DNA of 64,000 bases from Ottelia alismoides (lineage: Eukaryota; Streptophyta; Magnoliopsida; Alismatales; Hydrocharitaceae). Shown in pieces: positions 1-11,466 of this stretch (position 1 is the stretch's first letter; each line of letters opens with the position of its first letter). Location of the stretch: the NCBI GenBank assembly GCA_037367405.1, contig JAZKJV010003267.1:62001-126000 (forward strand), in the 5' to 3' direction. The position numbers and the translations under genes are program-made. Below the pieces are notes generated by a model that was not told where the DNA came from, ran no database searches, and saw only the letters and a list, made by a program, of their open reading frames with translations.

Positions 1-135
1 AAATATCTTTATGTAAAATTTGGTCGATTAGTCCGGTTGATCGACTATTGGTCCACTAAGCCTAGTCGAGTAGGCTACCTTCTCGACTCGACTAATCGGG
101 TTGACTAGTCAGCCTGGTCGACTGATTTTTTCAAC
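1..135. repeat. Subterminal repeat block (GACTAATCGG type), cut by window edge
   Basis: This stretch is packed with short, partly palindromic variants of CGACTAATCGG and GGTCGACTGAT. Such blocks lie just inside the ends of hAT-like plant elements. Related blocks occur at 3655-3755, in the same orientation and with a similar ending, and at 5803-5935. The block starts before the window, so no terminal repeat or target duplication can be assigned. That it belongs to a hAT is an inference. Confidence 0.45.
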
Positions 136-296
136 CATGGTATACAGATAAAATAGATGAAGCTATCACAAACTAGAACAAAAGAAGTTTGTAAGTAAAG
201 CTAAGTCAAAAGCTTATGTAGTTTTGTACATAAAGCTTGACTCGAAGGTGTGTTAGAAGGTTATATTCGGATTGACCAAAGTTGAGGATAGATCTT

Positions 297-1925
297 TCTC
301 AAATGAGATGCATCATGGATGAGGAAGAACATGTGCTTGATACTCAGAAGGATATAGAAACTAGACGGAAGCAATATTTCCGTAAGATGTTTGTTGGGGA
401 TTGGAATAAATAGATTATTTTGGGAGATCTTGCTGGTTGTGAATGTTACCTGAATTGTGCAAGTTATAGATTGATACAAAGGAAGTAGAGGAGACTTTAA
501 AGGTTATGAATCCTAGGAAAGGTGTAGGATATGTTGACATTTCTATAGAAATTTGGAGTGTTCTAGGTGATCGAGGTTGTGACTTGGCTCGCAAATTTAT
601 TAAATATTATTTGACAAAGCAAAAATAAAATGGTCGTAGAATGGAAGCGAAGCATTGTGGTGCCTTTTTTGTAAAAAAGAGACATCAGGATATGTTCGAA
701 TTACAGAGTTATCAAACTAATGAGTCATACTATGAAAGTTTGAGAATGCGTGATCGAAAGAAGGTTGGGACATGTTTCCAAAGTTACTGAAACCAATTCA
801 GATTTATGCCAAGCCACTCAAATATTGAAGCTATCCACTTGAGGAGAACAATGGACATTCATAAATCTTAAAAGAAGAATCTCCATTTTATTTTTATTGA
901 TTTGGAAAAGGCTTATGATTCATTACCACGAAAGATATCCTGGAGAGTTTTGAAGATAAGATATCTTATACATTAACCTTATAAAGCATATGTTTGATGG
1001 GGCTTCATCTTGTGTAAGGATCCAGTGTGGGCAGACCGACTACTTTAACATCAACATGCATCAAGGTTCATCTTTGTATCCATTCCTTTTTACTTTGATT
1101 ATGGATGAGTTGACTAGTTATATTCATGGTGAGATACCTTGGTGTATGCTGTTCGTCGATGATATTATGTTGATTGATAAGATAAGCGATGGAGTAACTG
1201 CGAAGATGGAGGTTTGAAGACATGTCTTAAATACTAAAAGATTTCGTATAAGTACGACCAAAGACTAAATATATGGAGCACACTTTATATGGAAACAACG
1301 ATGAACGATTCGAGTTGAAGATCGGAGATGATACCATTTAGAAGAAAGATTCTTTTATGTGCGTGGGATCTATTTTTCAACATGATGGGGAAATTGATGG
1401 AGATGTTACTCATAAAATAATTGCAAGTTGGCTAAATTGGAGAGGAGCATGTACTGTTCTTTGTGGTAAGAAATTCCCTTTGAAAGTCAGAGGAAAGTAT
1501 TGCAAACCAACTGTAAGCCTTGTATAGTCTATAGATCAGAATGTTGGTCTGTGAACCATAACAGAATGAAAATTCTAAGGTGCATGTGTAATCATACATG
1601 AAAAGATCAGATTCAGAATGATGCGATCAGAAGGAAGTTGGCACAGCTTCATAGAGGATAATACGAGAGAGAACCTCTTAAGATGGTTTGACCATTTGCA
1701 AAGGAGGTTGGTTAATGCACTCGTCAGAAGACGCATGATTTTGGATGTTAAGTTTGTTAAGAGAGGGCGGGGAAGGCTCACGAAGTGTCGGAATGAGATT
1801 ATTCAAATGGATCTTAGTTATTTGGATTCAAGCCCGAGAGTTGCCTAAAATAGTTCTGAATGGAGGCAAAAAATCCTTGTCGCCGACCATACTTAATTGT
1901 TGAAAATGCTTTGTTGCTGTTGTAT
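297..1925 (+). mobile_element. Decayed LINE (non-LTR retrotransposon), reverse transcriptase region to 3' tail
   Basis: Conceptual translation in shifting frames follows the plant LINE reverse transcriptase order. A KxVGxDxxxIEIW-like block (about 500-570) is followed by IKLMSHTMK (about 700-745), FIDLEKAYDSLPRK (about 895-935), HQGSSLYPFLFTLIMDE (1058-1108) and the catalytic box as FVDDIMLID (1153-1180, usually FADD). After that come the C-terminal LRWFDHLQRR block (1678-1707) and RGRGRLTK (about 1765-1790). The 3' end is ADPT-like sequence with a TTGTTG-type tail near 1880-1922, the normal end of this LINE class. Stops and frameshifts interrupt every part, and the longest open piece is about 75 codons. 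The endonuclease end is not recognisable. It is inactive. The family assignment rests on motif order, not on a search. Confidence 0.8.
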
Positions 1926-2875
1926 GGTCATCGAGTAACAAGATAGTAGTACTATTTGAATTACAATCAAACTTTACACATGTAAGATTTACTTTAGTCG
2001 GGCAACCAATCAACCATAGCGTTCTCAAAAAACTTAATAGGCCAGAGTTCTTCTATTGGGTCGTCACACTTAATGTTGTAGTCGGATCGAGTATTCAGTC
2101 CAGTCAGACAATTATTACAACATGTACCACTATGGAACTTTTTGCAGCGCTGATTATAATCTAGTTGTTTATTGTTTTTTTTTCTATTTATCTCTTGTAT
2201 TGCTATGCGATAGGAGATCTTTAGAAGTCTAAAATCAAAGGTGCTGTCAATAATAGTAGTCATGAGTAGCGGGATGCACACATTATATAATAAGAGTGTT
2301 AAATTGGACGAGAATAAATGCCATATGTTCAGAGTCTTCGACACATCACCTTGCATATGAAGCCTTACGGTTTCATGGATTGAAAGCTGAAGAATGTATG
2401 AGGTAATTTGCTTCGTGGGATGATTGATTAACACAATGTATGCTTGACTCTCCGAAAATGTTCTTTCTCATATCACAGATAAGGTATCTACTATTTACAC
2501 CGCATACATGGTTTGACACAATGAAGTAATCATATTCTTAGGAGGAGATTGCAAAATGGACTAGGTTCTACTTTTTGCTCAATACAAGATCAGATGATAA
2601 TTGTGACCACACACACTCTTGATTAGGCACGGAATTCACTTAGTCACCTTTGTAAAATCCAATCGTCAGAGGTGAAATATCTTGGTCCAAGTAGATGGCA
2701 TTGTTCTGATCGGTGATAACGAGTAGGAGATTAAAGAGATGAATAAAGATTGTTATTTGCTTCATGATTAAGGATCCGGTGCCATTGAAGTACTTTTCAA
2801 GATGTAGGTAGTTTACAGCAAGAGAGTACTTTTTCTGCAGAGTGAAGTTTGTGATTGATTTACTCATGGACTCAA
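1926..2875. other. No gene recognised
   Basis: AT-rich sequence with one 146-codon open frame on the minus strand (1994-2434). Its translation has no motif I recognise and no plausible splice context. I see nothing else supportable here. Confidence 0.5.
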
Positions 2876-3058
2876 ATTTCAACGAAATTCAGTCGAATTT
2901 CCGTCGAATATCGATATCCAGTTGAAATCGAAATTTGACCGAAATGACCAAAATATAGGAGCCTTAGTACAAAAAGGATCGAAATTTCGATCGAAATTCA
3001 ACTGAAATTCCGTTTCGACCGATCACCGAAATGGTGATCGAAACCGATATTTAGGGCC
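2876..3058. repeat. Subterminal repeats of GAAATTTCG type
   Basis: Many variants of CGAAATTTCGATCG and CCGAAATGG occur in both orientations, ending with CCGATATTTAGGGCCTTGG. On the minus strand that end reads CAAGGCCCTAAATATCGG, which resembles a hAT terminus. No partner end was found, so this is probably one end of a degraded non-autonomous DNA transposon. Confidence 0.4.
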
Positions 3059-3059
3059 T

Positions 3060-3320
3060 TGGATTTACTACAAGAAACTGATATGTTATGGACCAAATAG
3101 ACTTGGACTCTTATTGATCCTAAGGTTCGTCTCTACGAGGATGACACTCTAGTTTATGAAGGCCAATATCACAAAGTGAGGAAGCTTCTCTACCTCACAA
3201 TCACTAGACATGGTATTCCCAGTAATGGGAAAGTTAAGCCTATTCATGTGCATGATATTACAATCCTACCGTGATGCCCACCTTGTTGCTATTAAGATAC
3301 ATTAGACAAACTTTAGGGAG
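3060..3320 (+). mobile_element. Ty1/copia reverse transcriptase C-terminal remnant
   Basis: One frame reads as DLLQETDMLWTK, a stop, then TLIDPKVRLYEDD and KVRKLLYLTITRHGIP. This is the linker between reverse transcriptase and RNase H in Copia polyproteins (usual form: PMDPN...L, then RYRRLVGKLxYLTxTRPDI). A frameshift follows and the remainder resembles the SQFM and LRYLK blocks. Only about 85 codons remain, with no LTR nearby. It is an old internal fragment. Confidence 0.6.
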
Positions 3321-3654
3321 AAGCCCTTCTTCCTTGTTCATATCTAGACATAAATGCATATTACGATGCTGATTACGCTTGATATCTGACAAGTAGGTAA
3401 CCTACTACTAGTTTTTGTACATACAGATGTGGCAACCTAGTCACATGGAGAACATGAGAAGTAAGAATCAAGCATTGGCCTCTTGTTTTATTGCAACAAG
3501 CGAATATAGGGTGATTGTCCATGGAACAACACATATATAGTGGATCCATGCAATTTTTACATATCTTCATATATCCACTAGTATATTGTGAGAGCTTTTT
3601 CTGATGCAATAATAAAACAATTGCTATTGACAATCTTGTAAAAATCAACGACTA

Positions 3655-3755
3655 TGCCAACTCGACTAGGCCCACTCGACCAATAGATGATCGACTCGAC
3701 TAATTGGGCTGACTAGTTAGCCTAGTTGATTAATTGGTCGAGTTTTGAACCCGAC
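3655..3755. repeat. Second GACTAATCGG subterminal block
   Basis: It has the same word set as 1-135 and the same order near its end: the word CGACTCGACTAAT, then GACTAGTTAGCC, ending TTTTGAACCC. The direct rather than inverted orientation relative to 1-135 argues against the two being opposite ends of one element. The 330 bases before it hold no recognisable gene. Confidence 0.4.
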
Positions 3756-4082
3756 TTTATGTCATGTATTTACTTTTCAGTTCATGTTATTATGTTGTAT
3801 ATTTAGTTTGTGCTGTTTATTTAATATATAATTGTTAGTAACTTCTTTATATTTAATGCTATCTTGTTGTATCAGGGACTTTTTATACTACTCCCAATAC
3901 GAATGAATCTCGGATGCAAATTGAATCGGTTACCAAAATAAAAATTGGTTTCCAGGATGGGGGTGTTGCCCCCCTAACCTCGCAATGGGATGCCCACCTG
4001 CTCTCGACTAGCCTACCCTTGCTCTTCGACCTCTGCGCTGGTAGGGAACGGTGCGATGGTGGGATTTGCCCACCCTTCTTGG

Positions 4083-4996
4083 CAGTGTTTGGAAATGCGG
4101 TCCATGCGGCAGCATATGCGTATTCGACCACTTGACCGAATCACATATGCCACATGCAGCAATATGCGGTCAAAACGCATATGCGGTCCGAATATGCGAC
4201 ATATACGGCTGCATATCTGATATGATTCATGTTAATCCATGACATGTTGATGACATTAACTCGATTTTTTTCCAAGCAACTCTTATATCATCATTTACAT
4301 TGATGCCTCTTTCATTTTTCTCGTATGTGTTGTATTTGGGAAGATAATCTAGGGTATTTTTCTTATATCCATTTTTTCATTGATCTCAACACTTATTAAC
4401 GAATTGTTTACTGCTTTTTGAATTTTCTATCTAATGAAATTCATTCCAATTCTTCAAATAATACATGAAATAATTGGCTAACAGTCTGACACTTTACATT
4501 TTTGTGCTTCTAATAAATTTTATATGCAAATACAATTTTCCCTATATTTTGTGTCAATATGTTTTGTCCCTTGGAGATACATATATGTGTCTAATTTTGG
4601 GTGTATGATTTGTATACCTGTGATTATTCTTTAGCTTTTGTTATCTATAGGATCTATATATACATTAAAGGTGTTCTTGTTCCCCGATGAATCCTAATTT
4701 GCATATGTATATATATGCATTAAATTAAAAATACACTAAAAAATAATCAGTTTATAATATGATGCTTATATATTTTATTGATTATGTTATCTTATTTGAA
4801 ATATTTCATTTTCTATTTTGTTAAATCGCCAACTTTTTGTATATAATCACGTTTTATTATTTTTTATAATATTTTAAGTTAAAATATTATAAACCACATA
4901 AACCACATATATCTCCATATATTCCTCCGCATATCCGCTTACTCGCTTTAGACTGCATGACCAAACGGATACCGCATAGCGCATTTCTGAACCTTG
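4083..4996. mobile_element. Non-autonomous hAT element, 914 bp, with 8-bp target duplication
   Basis: The left end CAGTGTTTGGAAATGCGG and the right end read inward as CAAGGTTCAGAAATGCGC form imperfect terminal inverted repeats. The flanks carry an exact 8-bp duplication, CTTCTTGG, at 4075-4082 and 4997-5004. This length is the hallmark of hAT transposition. Subterminal regions (4095-4225 and 4890-4980) are full of GCATATGCGG-type words, typical transposase-binding repeats. The centre is AT-rich and non-coding, so movement would need a transposase in trans. Confidence comes mainly from the exact duplication. Confidence 0.85.
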
Positions 4997-5148
4997 CTTC
5001 TTGGGGAGGATGCATAATACGATTCTTCAATAGATTCAGCAGAAACGAGTGGTTTGGACTGAAGGCATATCGACAATTTATGTTCTTCTAGACATATCAA
5101 CAATTTATGCTATTCAGTTTTGTATTATTGTTAATTCTAATACTATGT

Positions 5149-5340
5149 GATTTTTACCCGACAGACCCTATAATCTTTTTTTAATGACCTGTACAACCTT
5201 TGAATCATCGATATTCCTCCCTCGACTCTGTAAACTTGCTAAGCCTTACCCTACAGACCTTGTGGTTAACCTCCATCCATTTATCCGTTAAAACTAATCG
5301 GATTTCGTTACGTTCTTTAACATTTACCCATTTTGTTTAT
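5149..5340. mobile_element. Left arm of a MULE miniature family
   Basis: The sequence GATTTTTACCCGACAGACCC, continuing through a CGACTCTGTAAACTTGC block, matches the left arm of the miniature at 62055-62290 and resembles the one at 18034-18262. The expected inverted arm is not found downstream. Either the arm was lost or the element was broken by the GC-rich and gypsy material that follows. Confidence 0.5.
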
Positions 5341-5800
5341 CAATGCCATTCCCCCTCTCCCTCCTCCTTATCTTTGTTTCCTTCCCCCCTCGCCCTCTCC
5401 ACCGTCTCTGCCTCTCGCCTTCCGCCCCTGGCCCTCCCTGCCCTCCGCCCCTCACCCTCTCCGCCCCTCGCCCCCTCCGCCCTCGCCCTCATTCCCTCCT
5501 ACCCTCGCCCCCTGCATCCCTCGCCCTCCGCCCCTAGCCCTCCTTGCCCTCCGCCCCTGGCCCTCCCACCCTCTGCCCCTCGCCACCTGTGCCCCTCGGT
5601 TGAAGTTGCCATTGGAGATGTTGGCGATGGACATTTCGGTGGCCGTACGGTAGACGGCTTGGGGGGCGGTCTCCTGCGTGGCACCACCAGAGGGGTAGTT
5701 GATGCTCCTAGTGAAGGAAAATGGAGTGGCGAGGTTGACATTAACCAGGAAGCTGTGGTCGGCGAACCAATTCCTCCATAGGGTGTCGTTGGCAGGCAGT
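5341..5800. repeat. C-rich low-complexity sequence and GC-rich spacer
   Basis: From 5345 to 5590 the plus strand is a degenerate CCGCCCCTCGCCCTC-type repeat, then GC-rich non-repetitive DNA to 5800. Open frames occur on both strands only because the composition lacks stop codons. They encode proline-rich or glycine/arginine-rich low-complexity strings with no domain. It may be cargo of the MULE arm at 5149, as seen twice elsewhere in the window. Confidence 0.5.
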
Positions 5801-5802
5801 GT

Positions 5803-5935
5803 TGCAGAAATCGGCCGACTAATCCGATTAGTCGACTCGTCGGGGTAGCCGAGTCGACTAGCCAAACTCGGTTACTAATCGGTGAGACCCGATTAATCGG
5901 TCCAGTAGTCGGTTTAGTCGGCCGATTACTCGGCC
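5803..5935. repeat. Third GACTAATCGG block, probable hAT end
   Basis: It begins CAGTGTTGCAGAAATCGGCC, a start resembling the confirmed hAT at 4083 (CAGTGTTTGGAAATGCGG), and continues with palindromic CCGACTAATCCGATTAGTCG words. No opposite end or target duplication was identified before the gypsy fragment at about 6440. The 500 bases in between (5936-6440) show no gene. Confidence 0.45.
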
Positions 5936-6451
5936 GCTTTTTGCATAGAACTTTTTTTCTTTTTTTAACTGGACCCCTGAAAACCCGAATAACTTAATGC
6001 TCGATTATCCTCAAAAGGGAACTTACTGTTCGGCGGTAAGCTCCTATACCCTAATTTCTGCTTGACACCCAAACTCAACCACACCCTCTAACTCCGCCTC
6101 CACCAAACCTAATCGTCGGATGTCATCTCCACTGGCTCCGGTCGAAGGACCCCTGGCTTGGAGCCTCCGACCTCGAGGGAGGTCAAAGCTCCTCTTCAAT
6201 CACTCCTCCGAGCTTTCCAACGCCCAACCTAGCCGCCTAGGTTTGGTTTTTTTATGAAAGTACCAAGTATTTCTCCATGATTGTCATTTTTTCATAAGCT
6301 ATTGTCTTTCTTGATGATTTGCAGTTAAGCATATAATAGAAATTAGGTTGTGTTTCTAGATCTAATGAAAGAAACCATCAACACTTACTAAGGGATATAT
6401 TTTCACTGCATATATAGTTGGGTGTAGTTTATAATTATTCGTTCTTTTACC

Positions 6452-7387
6452 TCGGATCGCGATACTCGGTTTTTGAGTCATTTTTGGCGCACTCTTTGGT
6501 CCCGTCTTGGTACTCGTTTGCAGTATAGCACCGCTTATCATCCACAAACAGATGGGCAAACTGAGGTAGTTAACAGGTCATTAGGAAATTTGTTGCGATG
6601 TCTTGCAGGGGACTCTCCGTCCAAGTGGGATCTAATTCTTCCCCAAGCTGAATTCGCATATAACAGTTCCACTAATAGGTCCACCGGAAAATCCCCTTTT
6701 GAGAGTGTGTACGGCTTTCCACTTACTCAATTCCTTGACCTAAAACCCACAACCGTGCAAGGGAGAAGTAGTGCAGCTGCTGAGGATTTGGTCGAACATC
6801 TAACCCACATCCATACTGAAATTCGAGCCAAACTCCAATCTATGACCCAGAAATACCAGACCCAAGCCAACCTACACCGAAGAGAGAGCGAGTTCAGAGT
6901 TGGAGAGTTAGTGATGGTCCACCTGAAAAAAGAGAGATTTCCTTTGAGAGTCCACCAAAAATTGAGCAAACGAAAGATTGGTCCATTCCGAGTCCTCAAG
7001 AGGATTGGGACCAATGCTTATTTACTAGACCTGCCGCCAGACGTCCAGACATCGCCAGTATTCAACGTATCAGATCTCTTCTTATATCATGGAGATGAAC
7101 ATACAGATGCCACTACTCCAGCAGTTCCTGATGATGACATGCGCCACCCGCCAGCCGCCACCGATGCCGATCAGATTGAAGATATTGCAGATATCCGAGA
7201 TATGACGACTAGACGTGGTCTCTTCCGACGATATCTAGTCAAATGGAAGGGACGACCTCTTACCGATTGCACCTGGATCGACGAAGACAAACTCCAACAA
7301 CTCCGCCCCGATATACTTCAGAACTTCCACGATGCCATCTCGACGGAGCGAGATTCTTTTCAGCAGGGGGGAGTTGATGCAGCATGA
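6452..7387 (+). pseudogene. Ty3/gypsy chromovirus pol, 3' part: integrase end plus chromodomain
   Basis: The reading frame is open for about 310 codons. It enters within the integrase catalytic core at SDRDTRFLSHFW, the second catalytic aspartate region. HPQTDGQTEVVNR follows, with the catalytic glutamate. Next are the zinc-independent C-terminal integrase region (LVMVHLKKERFP, KIGPFRVLKRIG) and a C-terminal chromodomain (FRRYLVKWKGRPLTDCTWID). In chromoviruses this domain steers integration toward particular chromatin. The stop codon TGA lies just inside the LTR, the normal arrangement. Everything upstream (gag, protease, reverse transcriptase, RNase H, first part of integrase) is missing; sequence before about 6440 is unrelated. 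There is no internal stop in this part, so the insertion or truncation is fairly recent. It is a 5'-truncated, dead element. Confidence 0.9.
7361..7373 (+). promoter_or_regulatory. Polypurine tract of the gypsy element
   Basis: CAGCAGGGGGGAG directly precedes TGATGCAGCATG, the presumed LTR start. Such a purine run primes plus-strand DNA synthesis in LTR retrotransposons. Its position at the end of pol fixes the LTR start. Confidence 0.8.
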
Positions 7388-8330
7388 TAGCAACTTAATT
7401 TTAGTAGACATTTTTTTGGTCAATTAGTATTTATTTTGTTTATTTATTCCCTATGTAAAAGGCTGATTATAAAAGGCCTTGTTATCCCCTTTTTTATTTT
7501 CTTTTATTTTTTTTCCTAGTTTTTAGGAATAGTTGTTACTTAGTTTGAGGGGGAATGACCTCTATAAAAGGTCCCCTTTTTTTGTAATTGAGATTAAGTT
7601 GAATTGAAGTTATTTTTCACTTATCTCTCTCTCTCTCTCTCTTTCTCTCGACCCGCACCCTCTCTCCTCAACCCCGACTTCTCCCTCTCCTGTGTTCCCT
7701 TTCGCCCAACCCTAACCCAACTCCACACGCCGCCGCCTTCTCCTCTCCTCCTTCCCCTCCCTCTCTCGCCTCCCTTCCCAGTCTCTCTCTCTCCCCTTCG
7801 AACCCTCCCTCTCTCTCGATATCTCCTCTCATTCCCGTGCTTCCCTCGACAACCTCTCCCTGCGCCGCCTCTCTTTCGCCATCTCCAACCTGCATCTCGC
7901 CGTGCCTTCCCGGTTGTTCAACGCCACCGCCATCCACTAGAGACGCCATCGACGCGATCTGAATCCTCCGCCTCCGCCTTCCTGTTTCCAATCGCGCCGC
8001 CAATACCCAGCCCACCTCCTCTGCCCTTTACTTCGTGCGCCAACCCAGCGCCCCACTTCGGCCCTCCGCCTGGATCCCCATTCCCTCTGACCGTTCCCCC
8101 TTGTTCCAGCAAACCCCGCCTTTCTCCCCGCGCCCACAGTCCTCTCGGACCCGCTGGCCGCCGACGCCCACCCCCGACCAACCGCCCCTACAATCAACCA
8201 TCACCCGGATACCTGGAACACACGCCAACTGTTCTCCCTGGATTAAGCTGCTGCAAGTAGTTGTGACGCCGACCCTGCTTACCGACGACCAGATCTGAAG
8301 CGACACGAAAGATCCTTGCCGGTTGGGTAT
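7375..8330 (+). mobile_element. 3' LTR of the gypsy element (right end uncertain)
   Basis: It starts TGATGCAGCATGATAG after the polypurine tract. A TATA box (TATAAAAG, 7563-7570) marks the expected U3 to R transition, followed by a CT-rich leader (7620-7900) and GC-rich sequence to about 8300. Long open frames here on both strands are compositional. I could not place the CA terminus or a target duplication, so 8330 is only where the character of the sequence changes. An alternative is that the GC-rich part is the 5' end of a host gene. Confidence 0.55.
7563..7570 (+). promoter_or_regulatory. TATA box in the gypsy LTR
   Basis: TATAAAAG occurs in a context ACCTCTATAAAAGGTCCCC, followed about 60 bases later by a CT-dinucleotide run. 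This is a good plant core promoter, probably the retrotransposon's own. Whether it drives anything downstream is unknown. Confidence 0.6.
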
Positions 8331-8637
8331 GAGCGTTATTTTCCCATTTTATTCCACCGCATAATATAGTTTTGTGGATTGTTATACCGTTGATTTGGTT
8401 TGGTGAATCGTTGAGACCCCACGTCGTTGCAAATATTGTGATAATTTTCTAGGAACTTTTAACTCATCAGTTTGCCCTGAAATCGTGGAATAACGTGTGC
8501 TAGTATTGGCCTAACTACTGCCATCTGTTGCTGATTTTTTGCGCGTCTCATATCATTTTAGTTGATCTTGTCGTCGATTCCATTAATTCCACATCTAGAA
8601 TTGTTCATTTGATCCGCTATCTAAGTAGGTTGCATCA

Positions 8638-8847
8638 CTTCTTAACCTCTCTATATAATGAGGCTTAGCCCTCACTATTAAATATATCAACGCATTAAAA
8701 GTTGGCGAAGCTTTCTCCCACTATAAGTAGGGTCGGCTACATGGATTCTTGCTCAAATCCACGTTCAATGATATTATCAATGTATTGCCTCGAAAAAAAA
8801 TATATCAACGTATTCTGTTCCACGATATTATTCTCAGGGCCATAGCT
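8638..8847. repeat. Copy A of a 210-bp direct repeat, contains a LINE/SINE 3' tail
   Basis: It is nearly identical to 9169-9376 (a few substitutions and small indels over about 208 bases). The inner part, read on the minus strand, gives ATCCATGTAGCCGACCCTAC. That is the 3' end shared by plant LINEs and Au-type SINEs, here in antisense to the window. Confidence 0.8.
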
Positions 8848-9168
8848 GGCAATTAATCCTTAGTTAGTGACCCGACCAGTCAAGTACCAACTTCCAACTT
8901 CTGCAACTGTGGACCTGTGGTTATTGATATTACAAACAATCCTATGCTTCTGCGAAGGTTGTCCCTAGATGTAAAGTGTCTCTTTTGCAGATAGTATGAT
9001 AGACGTGTTCAGTAGGCCACTCTTAAGAATTGTGTTCTACTGATTGTCTGACAAGCCTGTCGTGAAGGATATACATGCTCTATCTTGAGCGGGAGTTTTA
9101 TGGTTTGAAAGCTAGAGTTCAGGGCTACTTATTTGTATACCTTTCCTTTGTGTTAACTTTAACCGTAG

Positions 9169-9376
9169 CTTCTCAACCTCTCTAAATAATGAGGCTTAGC
9201 CCTCACTATTAAATATATCAACGTATTAAAAGTTGGCGAAGCTTTCTCCCACTATAAGTAGGGTCGGCTACATGGATTCTTGCTCAAATCCACGTTCAAC
9301 GATATTATCAACGTATTTCCTCAAAAAAAATATATCAACGTATTCTGTTCCACGATATTATCTCAGGGCCATAGCT
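9169..9376. repeat. Copy B of the 210-bp direct repeat
   Basis: Second copy of 8638-8847, 531 bases downstream. A short piece just after it (9380-9410) is repeated again at about 9550-9580, so duplication here extended beyond the main unit. This is a local segmental duplication rather than two transposon insertions, because the flanking TATATCAACG words are copied too. Confidence 0.8.
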
Positions 9377-10047
9377 ATCCTTGTCTGGTTGATGTTGTCT
9401 ATTTTCATCTAGAATTGGTTGCTCTTTCTGCGAGCTTCTATTTAGTCAGCGATTTTGATTATTGTATGGAAGTCATTCAAGCCTCTTTAAAAAAAGTCAA
9501 CCGTGCTATTAATTGGAAAACATATGCAGTTGGATAATACCTTATTAATTGTCTGGTTGATGTTATCTATTTTCATTCTGGGCTCCAATATTTGAGGGTG
9601 CAATCTTTATGGTGTTCAAGTAATATTTTTAGATTGCGGGGCAAACTTCTGAGATTGATTCCGATGAAGTCCCAACTTACTCAGCTGTGACGAAATTCAC
9701 TTTGTTATTTTATGAGATAGAGCCTTTTTCCATCAAGTTAATTCAAGAAAGGCTTAGTTTTTTAGGATTTTGTTCTAAATACTGTTATTTTCTTATTTAT
9801 CGCCTACACCCCAATCAACTTGGTGTTTCGTGGTTAGCTTGGTTGACCCAATAAACACCTGGTTGTATAGATGGCAATGGGGATGCCAAGTCGGGAGGAT
9901 CCTGTTGTACCTTTACGGGTTTGCTAACAGATGCTTAGGGAGCCAATGAGGCAAAACCGATGGCAATATAGTCCTACAGTTCTATTTCTTTATTGAGATT
10001 ATATATATATACACTATGATGTTATTTCCTAACAATTGAGGCGTGTT

Positions 10048-10341
10048 GCACTGGTGAAAGTATCATGTGGGCATAGAGGTCATGAGAGATTGGTAAGCAT
10101 CTTGAGTGCGTCTTGAGGACCATGAATCCTTTTGATGTTCATACACAATATCACCAATTTTGGTTGAGAAAAGAAGAGAATAGTGTCACAAATGAGACTT
10201 TGTAAAACCTGAGTGGAAGGTGTTGGGGGGTGGGGTGTTTGGTGATGTCTCAGAAGATGAGGTGAATCCGGAGGTAGAGAGGAGCTAATGGTAGAAAACG
10301 GGGAGGGAGCATACTGTAAATGAGCATACTTTCACCAGTGC
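10048..10341. repeat. Inverted 16-bp pair, possible CACTG-type miniature
   Basis: GCACTGGTGAAAGTAT at 10048-10063 has an exact inverted match at 10326-10341. The inner ends begin CACTGG, as in some CACTA-superfamily elements. No 3-bp target duplication fits (TTG against CTG), so the class is uncertain. The right arm is copied again at 10573-10588 by the tandem duplication. Confidence 0.4.
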
Positions 10342-10715
10342 TGGATATAGAATGTACATGTTTGTTCATTGCAGGAAGAGTTTGGGAGAGGCAGAGATCG
10401 ATAGGGACACCTTGGAGGAAGTAGCTTTACAGCAAATTAGTATATGGTGATTTTTTTGTCGAAAAGAGTTTGGGGGGTGGGGTGTTTGGTGATGTCTCAG
10501 AAGATGAGGTGAATCCGGAGGTAGAGAGGAGCTAATGGTAGAAAACGGGGAGGGAGCATACTGTAAATGAGCATACTTTCACCAGTGCTGGATATAGAAT
10601 GTACATGTTTGTTCATTGCAGGAAGAGTTTGGGAGAGGCAGAGATCGATAGGGACACCTTGGAGGAAGTAGCTTTACAGCAAATTAGTATATGGTGATTT
10701 TTTTGTCGAAAAGAG
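10223..10715. repeat. Perfect tandem duplication, 247-bp period
   Basis: 10223-10468 and 10470-10715 are identical by eye, with a 247-base period. Absence of any difference means a very recent duplication or an assembly artefact. The unit has no reading frame that I recognise. Confidence 0.9.
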
Positions 10716-11350
10716 GCTGTAAATGCTGATACTTCACTTTTACGTCATTAGGTAGGAGAACTTAAAACGTATTTTCTTTCACTGCATTCAAGGGAGTTCT
10801 TGTGCACTTTTGGGAAATGAGATAGAACTAGTAATGGGGCTCTGTTGATAGATCAAGTTTCGAATGTGGTATGCCTCTAATAGTGATTTGGATGCTTTGG
10901 TTGTAGAGGGTTGATGTGATGTCTGGAGTGGCAAATCTTTATGTCGAGATGGACTTCAATTTGTTTCTTATTATGATAGTCCTTGGGATGGAGATACTTA
11001 ATGCAGATTCCAGTTCCACTTTCTCGATGTATTTTTTTGATGACCAAGGCAATAAGTTGGCCTTTATTCGTTAATGATATATCAATCTTATCCGTGGACT
11101 GTTTAGCAAAAAAGGGTCCACCTTCAATGAAAGTGGCTTGTTACGTCACCTTTTCGGTTTTATTTAGGGTATCAGATGCCTTGCGTAAGTTAACAATCTG
11201 TTTTCATTAGCATGGAAGAAACAAATTCGTGGCAAAAATGCGCATATTTTATAACAATATTTGGTGTCAGTGGTTTGTTGTGGTAGGCAGGGTTTTCCTT
11301 GAGCATTTTGTTGGTTAACACGATGCACTTCTGGTCAATGTTGGTAGCGA

Positions 11351-11466
11351 GTTAACATTTTGCTTGAAAATTTCCATCTAAATGTCTATGGATGATGGTA
11401 AATGTTTGTTAACATCTTGCTTGAAAGTTTCCATCTAAATGTCTATGGAGTATGGATGATGGTAAA
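11351..11466. repeat. Short tandem duplication, about 58 bp
   Basis: Two consecutive copies begin GTTAACATTTTGCTTG and GTTAACATCTTGCTTG. They differ by a few bases and a small insertion. Confidence 0.75.

Noticed and set aside
1994..2434. 146-codon minus-strand frame
   Set aside because: No recognisable domain, AT-rich unremarkable codons, no splice or promoter context.
7604..8306. A 218-codon proline/serine-rich frame and its antisense partners
   Set aside because: It lies in the CT-rich R/U5-like part of the gypsy LTR. The composition explains the open frames.
10048..10341. Confirmed CACTA miniature element
   Set aside because: The ends fit loosely but the 3-bp flanks do not match. It is kept only as an inverted repeat.
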